This document shows, one piece after another, positions 51,930-58,433 of a DNA stretch of 58,433 bases. The first letter of the stretch is position 1, and every line of letters begins with the position of its first letter. This DNA is from JAFEDN01 sp965651935 (GTDB lineage Bacteria; Pseudomonadota; Gammaproteobacteria; Coxiellales; Coxiellaceae), in contig CBFGTC010000012.1 in the NCBI GenBank assembly GCA_965651935.1, positions 1-58,433 of the forward strand, written 5' to 3'. The position numbers were made by a program, and so were the translations under genes. The notes below the pieces were generated by a model that did no database searches, was not told where the DNA came from, and worked only from the letters and a program-made list of their open reading frames with translations.

Positions 51930-52586
51930 ATGGATTTTTTGCAATTGATAAAACATCCTGTTTTACAGCAAAAAATGGGAATTTTGCGAAATAGACACAC
52001 CAATGCTGCTGAATTACGCCGTTTGTTGAATGAAATTTCAATTTTATTAACCTACGAAGCCACTAAAAATTTAAAATTAACTCCGATACAGATAGAAACC
52101 CCGTTTGGCCTAGGTGAAGTAGTTGAAATTTCGGCATTACCAGTGATCGTTTCAATCATGCGTGCTGGAAATAGTATGTTAGAAGGGGTGTTGACGGTTT
52201 TGCCCCAAGCTGAAGTCGGGCACATAGGAATTTATCGAGATCGTTTTTCCCTCAACACGGTAGAATATTATTTGCGGCTACCGAACAGGGAGAATCTGCA
52301 AGGCAGAGAGATATTATTGGTAGACCCTTTAATTGCGACGGGTGATACTATGGTGGCAAGCATAGACCGTTTAAAACAATTTAAAGTAGGGCAGATTTCA
52401 GTGTTGTGTGTACTAGCTTCACAATTATCTTTAGAAAAGTTAGCCTATTTCCACCCTGAAATTTATATTTATACACTGGGTGTTGAGGAGCAATTAAACG
52501 ATCAAGGTTATTTAATCCCCGGAATGGGTGATATTGGTAGTCGATTATACGGTTGGAAAAGAGAGGAACATGAGATCGGACAGTAA
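51930..52586 (+). CDS. upp: Uracil phosphoribosyltransferase
   Basis: Upp makes UMP from uracil and PRPP. The 218 residues show LRNRHTNAAELRRLLNEIS, LPVIVSIMRAGNSMLEG, and the PRPP-binding motif ILLVDPLIATGDTMVASID, ending YLIPGMGDIGSRLYG. TAGGAG precedes the ATG. In the URC pathway (URC6) this enzyme activates uracil before ring opening, which explains its place beside URC1 and URC4. It overlaps udk by 17 bp. Confidence 0.94.
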   Translation: MDFLQLIKHPVLQQKMGILRNRHTNAAELRRLLNEISILLTYEATKNLKLTPIQIETPFGLGEVVEISALPVIVSIMRAGNSMLEGVLTVLPQAEVGHIGIYRDRFSLNTVEYYLRLPNRENLQGREILLVDPLIATGDTMVASIDRLKQFKVGQISVLCVLASQLSLEKLAYFHPEIYIYTLGVEEQLNDQGYLIPGMGDIGSRLYGWKREEHEIGQ

Positions 52587-53202
52587 ACCAGATTCGGTAT
52601 TTTTTATTGGCGTAACAGGTGGCAGTGGTGCAGGCAAAACTGTTTTTGCCAAACGTCTTCGTGAAGCATTTGGTGTAAATTTTTCGCAAATTATCAGTCA
52701 AGACGCTTATTATTATGACCAAAGCCAAAAGTTTGACAGCGAAGGCGGGTCCATTAATTTTGATGTCCCTGAAAGCATTGAGTTTGATTTACTGCAAAAT
52801 CACCTGCATCAGTTACAACTTGGTTTCCCAATACAAATACCGGTTTATAATTTTTCCACTCATCAAAGGATGCCTGTTAAAACGACTATTACTCCCACGG
52901 ATATTATTATTGTGGAAGGGGGATTAATTTTAACCCAGCCTAGTATTAGAGAAATGTTAACAGAAAGTGTGTTTTTAGACACTCCGGAAGAAATTCGATT
53001 ACAGCGTTTAATTAGACGAGACGTTTTGGAGCGAGGCCGATCCATAGAAGGGATTCTGACTCGTTTCCGCAATCACGCGAAGCCCATGCATGAGAAATAC
53101 ATCGAGCCCGCGCGCTCATTAGCCTCTTATTGCGTATACGATGAACGGAGTTACTATGGAGTCATTGAAGAACTCGTTGAAAACTTAGGGGTTGATTCAT
53201 AA
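52570..53202 (+). CDS. udk: Uridine kinase
   Basis: The 210-residue product has a P-loop GVTGGSGAGKTVFA at about 14-27. The uridine kinase blocks ISQDAYYYDQSQKF, NFDVPESIEFDLL and IIVEGGLIL, then a lid with RDVLERGRS, follow. It phosphorylates uridine/cytidine to UMP/CMP. The ATG at 52570 has GAGAGGAA upstream; the longer frame from 52528 lies in upp. It ends the uracil cluster. Confidence 0.92.
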   Translation: MRSDSKPDSVFFIGVTGGSGAGKTVFAKRLREAFGVNFSQIISQDAYYYDQSQKFDSEGGSINFDVPESIEFDLLQNHLHQLQLGFPIQIPVYNFSTHQRMPVKTTITPTDIIIVEGGLILTQPSIREMLTESVFLDTPEEIRLQRLIRRDVLERGRSIEGILTRFRNHAKPMHEKYIEPARSLASYCVYDERSYYGVIEELVENLGVDS

Positions 53203-53229
53203 ACCCAATTTGTCTAATATATGCCTCAT

Positions 53230-53302
53230 GCTGGCGTAGCTCAGTAGGTAGAGCAGCTGATTTGTAATCAGCCGGTCGTCTGTTCGATTCAGATCGCCAG
53301 CT
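53230..53302 (+). tRNA. tRNA-Thr (TGT)
   Basis: The 73-nt cloverleaf has acceptor stem GCTGGCG/CGCCAGC, discriminator T and D-arm AGCTCAGTAGGTAGAGC. The anticodon stem GCTGA/TCAGC encloses TTTGTAA (anticodon TGT), and the T-loop is TTCGATT. CCA is not encoded. Accessory genes begin right after it, so it may be an integration site, though no integrase or repeated 3' end is visible. Confidence 0.96.
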
Positions 53303-53563
53303 TCTTAAAAATCAAACACTTACACCATTTTCCAAACTGTTCAAAAACTTACCGTAGGGACTTTTGCAGGACATAATCGATAAGGTAGTGTATCTTCTTA
53401 TTTTTATTTATCTTAAAAATCAACCGCTTGACCTAGTCAACTGGCTGATAAAACATCAGCTGTTCATGACTCAATAAATGAACATTAAAATTCGAATATT
53501 TCCAGATCAAATAGTTTATTTATTTATTAAAAATGCCCACTTTAAGTAGTCGATATTGCAATA
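53303..53563. other. AT-rich gap between tRNA-Thr and the abiE operon
   Basis: This gap holds no ORF I would support. It is more AT-rich than the core genes to its left and has scattered short inverted repeats (for example CTGATAAAACATCAG near 53442). It marks the step from core to accessory DNA. Confidence 0.6.
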
Positions 53564-53591
53564 TATAAACTTAGTATGGATTAAGTTTATA
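53564..53591 (+). promoter_or_regulatory. Likely AbiEi operator (palindrome)
   Basis: TATAAACTTA (53564-53573) and its exact inverted copy TAAGTTTATA (53582-53591) flank an 8-nt centre just before abiEi, with TATAAT at 53600-53605. AbiEi antitoxins are known to repress their own operon by binding inverted repeats through the N-terminal winged helix, so this is the expected kind of site. Confidence 0.6.
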
Positions 53592-53603
53592 TTTATCTAT
53601 ATA

Positions 53604-54425
53604 ATGACTACTATGAATAGTCAAAAAGACAAAAAATTAAACTATCTGCTTCGACATTGGCCGAAAGGAATGATCGCTACCCAACATTGGTTGAATAGTA
53701 TGGGTATCTACCGCCAATTGGCTGATCGCTATTGCCAGAGCCAGTGGCTAAAAAGAATAGGCTCGGGGGCATATACGTTGATAGACGACACTATAAATTG
53801 GCTGGGAGCAGTATATGCTTTGCAAAAGCAGCTAAACTATGGAGTCTATCTTGGCGCCAAAACTGCGTTGGCTTTGCAAGGTCACATTCATTATCTCGAA
53901 CTAGGTAACAGTGAAGCCTTCTGGCTATTTAAGTTACCGAGTGAAACTCGTAAATTACCCAAGTGGTTTCAGGTCAATTTTATGAACCAATATAAGGTTC
54001 ATTACTTGAATCAAGATTTGTTTCATCCGGCAGAGCCGCTAAATGGTTTAACCACTGTGATTTCTGAAGGATTGGAAGTGAGTATCGCCTCTACAGAACG
54101 CGCAATTATCGAATGTATAGATTTATTACCGAAATATTTTACACCGGAAGACATTAAGTTGCTGATGCAAGGAATGACTACTTTGCGTCCGCAGTTGCTA
54201 CAATCTTTGTTAGAAAATTGTCGATCGATAAAAGCTAAAAGATTATTTTTATTGTTTGCCGAACATGAGGGGCATGCCTGGTTTAATAAGCTCAATTTAC
54301 AGTCAATCTCGTTAGGCCAAGGTAAGCGCGTTATTGGTCGAGGCGGACATTATTATCCCAAGTATCAAATATCGATCCCCATAAAATTAGAGGAGCATGA
54401 AGGTTATGCGGATACAAAAAAGTGA
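53604..54425 (+). CDS. AbiEi-type antitoxin of a type IV toxin-antitoxin system
   Basis: The 273-residue product has an N-terminal winged-helix region (KLNYLLRHWPKGMIATQHWLNSMGIYRQLADRY and LKRIGSGAYTLID). AbiEi-like middle and C-terminal parts follow, with YLGAKTALALQGHIHYL and the STERAIIECIDLLP segment. AbiEi represses the operon and counters AbiEii. The frame opens at TTG 53556, but the operator lies there, so ATG 53604 or 53613 is the better start; no good ribosome site is seen. It overlaps the toxin gene by 29 bp. Confidence 0.87.
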   Translation: MTTMNSQKDKKLNYLLRHWPKGMIATQHWLNSMGIYRQLADRYCQSQWLKRIGSGAYTLIDDTINWLGAVYALQKQLNYGVYLGAKTALALQGHIHYLELGNSEAFWLFKLPSETRKLPKWFQVNFMNQYKVHYLNQDLFHPAEPLNGLTTVISEGLEVSIASTERAIIECIDLLPKYFTPEDIKLLMQGMTTLRPQLLQSLLENCRSIKAKRLFLLFAEHEGHAWFNKLNLQSISLGQGKRVIGRGGHYYPKYQISIPIKLEEHEGYADTKK

Positions 54426-55383
54426 TTTTGGATCTCAATATGTTCGTCAGGTTGACTTACTATTAAAAATATTACCAATTGTTGCGAAGGAATCATGTTT
54501 TGCTATAAAAGGTGGTACGGCAATTAATTTATTTTTACGCGATTTGCCAAGACTGTCTGTGGATATTGATTTAGTGTATTTGCCACTAGAAGATAGGAAA
54601 ACATCTTTAATAAATATTGAAAAGTCATTGTTAAATATCAAACGTGAAATTATACACCGATTTCAGGGTATTACATTGATAGAAAAACGTATCGGGAGCC
54701 CAGCTCTATTATCCAAATTAATTGTTGGCGAACAGGAAAAAATAAAGATTGAACCAAATGAAATTCTTCGAGGAACCTTGTTGCCTCCTGAAAAAAGAGA
54801 TTTATCTTCAACAGTTGAAAACTTGTTTAAGCAATCAGTTCTGGACGTGCCGATAGTCTCTATTCCTGATCTTTTTGCTGGAAAAATTTGTGCGGCGCTT
54901 GATCGGCAGCATCCGCGAGATTTATTTGATATTCATTTGATGTATCAGAATGAAGGTTTAACCAATGAAATTCGGTCAGCATTTGTGGTGTATTTGGCCA
55001 GTAGTGATCGTCCGATGCATGAACTGCTTAGTCCTAACTGGCGCGATCAAGCCAATTTATTTATCAATGCATTTCAAGGTATGACTAGAATTCCAATAGA
55101 ATATAATCAACTGATAGCTGCTCGCTCAAGACTGCTTAATGATATTCTTACTCAACTTACAGAAAAGGAGAAACAATTTTTGGTATCTTTAAAAATGGGA
55201 AAACCTGATTACACACTGATGCCTTACCTCCATTTAGATCAACTTCCTGCATTGCGTTGGAAATTATTGAACATCCAAAAAATCAGTTCAATTAAGCAAC
55301 GGCAAATGGTTGGAAATCTAGAAAATCTATTGTATGGTAGTATTAATGTTGCTTCTGATTCGGAAATCCTAGAGGAAATTTAA
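54397..55383 (+). CDS. AbiEii-type nucleotidyltransferase toxin
   Basis: The 328-residue product is a DUF1814/AbiEii nucleotidyltransferase. IKGGTAINLFL at 37-47 and LSVDIDL at 53-59 (Asp56, Asp58) form the polymerase-beta-like active site. A third conserved block VSIPDLFAGKICAALDRQHPRDLFDI lies near 165-190. Related toxins block growth by modifying nucleotides or tRNA and can cause abortive phage infection. GAGGAG sits 4 bp before the ATG. The SIR2-like gene follows after only 9 bp. Confidence 0.92.
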   Translation: MKVMRIQKSDFGSQYVRQVDLLLKILPIVAKESCFAIKGGTAINLFLRDLPRLSVDIDLVYLPLEDRKTSLINIEKSLLNIKREIIHRFQGITLIEKRIGSPALLSKLIVGEQEKIKIEPNEILRGTLLPPEKRDLSSTVENLFKQSVLDVPIVSIPDLFAGKICAALDRQHPRDLFDIHLMYQNEGLTNEIRSAFVVYLASSDRPMHELLSPNWRDQANLFINAFQGMTRIPIEYNQLIAARSRLLNDILTQLTEKEKQFLVSLKMGKPDYTLMPYLHLDQLPALRWKLLNIQKISSIKQRQMVGNLENLLYGSINVASDSEILEEI

Positions 55384-55392
55384 CGGATAAAA

Positions 55393-57234
55393 ATGAGTTT
55401 AGAATTAAAAATGAGAAGACCTCATGTCGTTATCCTTGGAGCAGGGGCTAGCAGAGCTACTTGTTTGAAGGGTGATAAGAATGGCCAAACTTTACCTTTA
55501 ATGAATGATTTCACCGAAGTGGTTGGGCTATCCAAATTACTGCGCAGTTGGAATATACCACCACCATACCAAAATTTTGAAGATATTTTTAGTAACTTAC
55601 ATTGTAAAGGAGAAACCCAAAAGGTTGAACAGCTAGAATATCTAGTCCGTGAATATTTTCAACAACTTGAATTGCCAAATTTTCCAACTGTTTATGATCA
55701 TCTTATATTATCTTTACGTGAGACAGATTTGATTGCTACATTCAATTGGGATCCCTTATTGATGCAAGCATATCATCGAAATCGTCACTCTGGATTATCA
55801 CTGCCTAAATTTTCCTTCCTTCATGGATGTATAAATATAGGATTCTGCCAAAAAGATAATACTTATGGTTTAGTTGGGGAAGATTGCGCGAAATGTTTTG
55901 AAAAAATTATTCAAAATGTTCCATTGCTTTACCCGATTAAGAACAAAAACTATTCTGATAATTATTTTATCTCTTGTCAGTGGAATCTATTAAAACGCAA
56001 GCTTAAAGAAGCGTTTATGGTGACTATTTATGGATATAGTGCCCCGAAAAGTGATCAAGAGGCGATTTCAGCCCTGAGAATAGCCTGGGGTAATGTTTAT
56101 GAACGTAATATGGAACAAACCGCTTTTATATCACTAGATGATGAAGAAAAAATTTCATCAACCTGGAAGAACTTCATTCATTCACATCATTTTGAATTGC
56201 ATAATGATTTTTATGATTCTTGGATAGCGAATCATCCGCGTAGAACCGGAGAAGCTTACTTAGCGCAATATTATGATCATGAATATTTAGACAATAATCC
56301 AATCCCACAGGATTTAGATTTTCCGAGGTTATGGGTTTGGTTTACTCAATGTGAACGAGAAAATGATATTCATTTCAAAAAACCTTATGGAAGCGAGGAG
56401 GGGGAATCTAAAAATAAGGACGATAATAAGCAAAAATTGTTAGAGAATGAAGTAATTTTATTAAAAAATATATACGACCATATAAATGATATGTTGAATT
56501 TTTCAATTGTGAACTTACAAGGAAAGGATCCTCGCTGTAATGTTATATTTCATGATGAAAATAGTCAAAAATTATTCTATATACTTTTAACTGATTTTCT
56601 TTCTGAAACAGATAAAAATTCTCCTATAGATAAAACAACTTTTCTAAATGGACTTTCAAAAATAAGTGCTAATCCTCAATTTTCTATTAGAAGCTCAGAA
56701 AAAGAATTATTGAATTATACTGAAAGTTTTATTAAGTGGATTGGTGAGGAAAAAGAGTATAATATTTGGATGCCATCGTTTGGGAAAAATGTAAAAATAT
56801 TTATTTCTCGTATTGATGCGATCAAGATATGTGGTAATTTGATAAAACATAATGATTTACGTGTATTTGGTATAATTAAAAAATTTAAAGAAATTATGAG
56901 TAAATCAGATCTAACTATAACAGAGAAAGAATGTATAGCTGCTCTTAAAGATTTTTATGATATATTTCAAAATAATGTGTTAATTTATTTATCTAGCTAT
57001 ATTTGTGAGTTTTTGAATAACATTCGCTGGGGTATTCATAGTTATTTACAGCCAGAATTTAATAGAAGTTATTATGAATTAGATCCTGATTTACCTGATT
57101 ATAATTATAAAATTCCAGAGATAATTAAGTGCGAATATGCTCGAAATTGCTATTGGGAGTTGATGAACATATTACGTAGAAAACCAATTATGAAAAAATT
57201 TATTGTTTCACAAAGTTTTAAATGTGAATATTAA
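55393..57234 (+). CDS. SIR2-like protein with a large C-terminal region, probable defence effector
   Basis: A 613-residue protein. Residues about 10-230 are a SIR2-like NAD-binding domain: glycine loop LGAGASRA at 15-22, FNWD at 117-120 and the catalytic-type LHG with His144. Four cysteines (146, 152, 165, 168) could form the usual zinc knuckle. The charged linker at about 330-355 (GSEEGESKNKDDNKQK) leads to an all-helical C-terminal region with a GNLIKHND motif near 480-487 and LNNIRWGIHSYLQPEF further on. Bacterial SIR2-domain defence proteins usually destroy NAD+. The third position in the abiE operon suggests the same, but no named system fits. Confidence 0.78.
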   Translation: MSLELKMRRPHVVILGAGASRATCLKGDKNGQTLPLMNDFTEVVGLSKLLRSWNIPPPYQNFEDIFSNLHCKGETQKVEQLEYLVREYFQQLELPNFPTVYDHLILSLRETDLIATFNWDPLLMQAYHRNRHSGLSLPKFSFLHGCINIGFCQKDNTYGLVGEDCAKCFEKIIQNVPLLYPIKNKNYSDNYFISCQWNLLKRKLKEAFMVTIYGYSAPKSDQEAISALRIAWGNVYERNMEQTAFISLDDEEKISSTWKNFIHSHHFELHNDFYDSWIANHPRRTGEAYLAQYYDHEYLDNNPIPQDLDFPRLWVWFTQCERENDIHFKKPYGSEEGESKNKDDNKQKLLENEVILLKNIYDHINDMLNFSIVNLQGKDPRCNVIFHDENSQKLFYILLTDFLSETDKNSPIDKTTFLNGLSKISANPQFSIRSSEKELLNYTESFIKWIGEEKEYNIWMPSFGKNVKIFISRIDAIKICGNLIKHNDLRVFGIIKKFKEIMSKSDLTITEKECIAALKDFYDIFQNNVLIYLSSYICEFLNNIRWGIHSYLQPEFNRSYYELDPDLPDYNYKIPEIIKCEYARNCYWELMNILRRKPIMKKFIVSQSFKCEY

Positions 57235-57354
57235 AATTAGAGTTTTAAAAAATACTCCCTATTAATTCACAATTTATGCACATAACATAGTTCTATGGAA
57301 CTTTAGTCGGTATAGCATAGTGCATTGATTTAAAGGATGATGGGGGAAAGCTAT

Positions 57355-57428
57355 TAAGTCATTCGGCTGAGTTGGCATACCCTTAGCCAATTTTAAGGTG
57401 ATAGCGGTGTTCAAGTCCTTTTGCTGTC
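57355..57428 (+). other. tRNA-like remnant
   Basis: The segment has a D-arm-like GAGTTGGCATAC, an anticodon-arm-like CCTTA...TAAGG and a T-loop-like GTGTTCAAGTCC, as in a long-variable-arm tRNA (Leu type). The acceptor ends do not pair and the T-stem is poor, so it is not a working tRNA. It may be a decayed tRNA fragment left by integration. The rest of 57235-57433 shows nothing else. Confidence 0.3.
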
Positions 57429-57433
57429 AAAAA

Positions 57434-58267
57434 TTAGATAAACTTGAGTTTTGGTAAAGTATTAAATTGTTTTATCCTACCTATTTCACTTCTTATACTT
57501 TCAAATTTATGACAATAATCTATGCATTCGTTAAAGGTTTCAGCTAGCCAGATCCATTTTTTTTTAACATGATTATCATTAAAGACATTTTCACTTGTTA
57601 AACCTTCTTGAATTAAAGCGCGAATATTTAAAAGCGCTGGTACTAATGTGTCGTTAATTACGGCTCCTTGACCCAGGATAACGGGAAAATGCCTTAAATA
57701 ATCAATAAAGCATACGTTATCAAAGTCTTTTCGAACTGGTTCAGGCATATATTTGGTAAATGACGTTACTAAATCTGCTGCAATAACAACTCTAGGGTAT
57801 TTTGCTTCTTTTTCGAGTTCTACTACATCTACCTGTGCTTTTCCAATTACATTATTTCCTGTATGGCGCTGCCATCCTTTAGTAATTGCTCCGCGCATCA
57901 ATATTCCACGTTCTAATGCTAATCTATGAATTTGAGCAACTATTCCAACGAGGCTACTGATAACAAACATTTCTGTATTTTGGTTTAAAGGAAAAATGTT
58001 GGAGGCCGGAAATGATACATGTATATGATCGGAATCACTTGATATTTCGGGTTCAAAACTTGTGATGTCGAATATTCCATCGGAAGCTTTAGTGTATTGA
58101 ATTTTATGTTCTCTTTTATTTGAAGAAAATTTCTCTATGACTTCCATAAGGAGCCAGGTCTTAGCGGATTCTTGTTCAATTAGGTTTTTAGTTCCTAATA
58201 TATCCATGTGAAGGAATAATCTGGTAGGAGGTTTAGCCTTTTTGGTATTTTCTGGGTTTTCGCGCAT
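57434..58267 (-). CDS. Class III nucleotidyl cyclase-like protein of unknown function
   Basis: This protein belongs to a widespread hypothetical family, seen by me in islands, with traces of a class III cyclase fold. It has FLHMDILG (candidate metal Asp), a later SDSDHIHVSFPA (second Asp), ERGILMRGAITKGW, and NVIGKAQVDVVELEKEAKYPRVVI. I place the start at ATG 58267, which has AAGGGAA eight bases upstream. The frame continues without ATG or GTG to a TTG at 58333 and beyond, encoding an unrelated-looking stretch. It is convergent with the SIR2-like gene. A cyclase activity is inference only. Confidence 0.5.
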   Translation of the reverse strand: MRENPENTKKAKPPTRLFLHMDILGTKNLIEQESAKTWLLMEVIEKFSSNKREHKIQYTKASDGIFDITSFEPEISSDSDHIHVSFPASNIFPLNQNTEMFVISSLVGIVAQIHRLALERGILMRGAITKGWQRHTGNNVIGKAQVDVVELEKEAKYPRVVIAADLVTSFTKYMPEPVRKDFDNVCFIDYLRHFPVILGQGAVINDTLVPALLNIRALIQEGLTSENVFNDNHVKKKWIWLAETFNECIDYCHKFESIRSEIGRIKQFNTLPKLKFI

Positions 58268-58433
58268 AAAATATTCCCTTAATTTGTGATAGCTATAAAA
58301 ATAATTTTGCACATATTTATCTCTATTAGGCAAGATCAGGCTCGTTCCATAGCTTCCAGCCTTTAACGCAGGATTAATTGTGACCTTACGCCCAGCTTGC
58401 GCAACTTAATCTAAAAAATCTGCTGTAATACTT

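Noticed and set aside
53230..58433. Integrated genetic element bounded by a repeat of the tRNA-Thr 3' end
   Set aside because: I found no second copy of the tRNA 3' sequence and no integrase within the window; the right boundary may lie outside.

Overview
The window is chromosomal DNA from a gammaproteobacterium of the order Legionellales, most like the Coxiellaceae branch (Coxiella, Rickettsiella, Aquicella and relatives). About 22 kb encode a Dot/Icm type IVB secretion system. dotDCB lies directly beside icmTS and there are two full-length icmL genes; as far as I recall both are Coxiella-like, because Legionella pneumophila keeps dotDCB and icmTS in separate regions. The rest is ordinary gammaproteobacterial housekeeping gene order. 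The species cannot be named from sequence alone.

Layout. 1-2770: the end of an IS21-like element, a small secreted protein whose signal peptide carries an in-frame stop, and a 573-residue methyltransferase-like protein that could be a secreted effector. 2771-24555: the Dot/Icm cluster. dotB, dotC and dotD are on the minus strand. On the plus strand come icmT, icmS, a DUF2490 gene, a 56-codon ORF in the icmR/FIR position, icmQ, icmP and icmO. A 339-residue minus-strand gene is inserted next, followed by icmN, two icmL genes, icmK, icmE, icmG, icmC, two icmD genes, icmJ and icmB. At least six transcription starts carry the same box, two TTAA half-sites 11 bp apart, with the second half-site usually 16 bp before a -10 hexamer. 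This matches the known PmrA control of Dot/Icm genes.

24539-53302: core genes. hemE overlaps the end of icmB. Next come a ferredoxin/rubredoxin reductase, rsmI, rnpB and tRNA-Glu, then a tight pcnB-folK-coaD-yfhL-yyaL-type operon. radC-rpmB-rpmG-mutM is on the minus strand. dut-algC, yicC/rph and xthA follow, then a quinone oxidoreductase, gmk-rpoZ-spoT-ridA-recG, an outer-membrane barrel protein and htpG with a sigma-32 promoter. A four-gene uracil-use cluster (URC1-like, URC4/DUF1688, upp, udk) and tRNA-Thr end the block. Two families of short intergenic repeats are scattered through it.

53303-58433: an AT-rich accessory segment just after tRNA-Thr. It holds an AbiEi/AbiEii type IV toxin-antitoxin pair followed 9 bp later by a SIR2-like gene with a large unassigned C-terminal region, so the three probably form one operon. 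A convergent gene with features of a class III nucleotidyl-cyclase fold follows. This looks like a defence island. The abiE-SIR2 operon and the new icmR-position ORF are the best candidates for undescribed biology.
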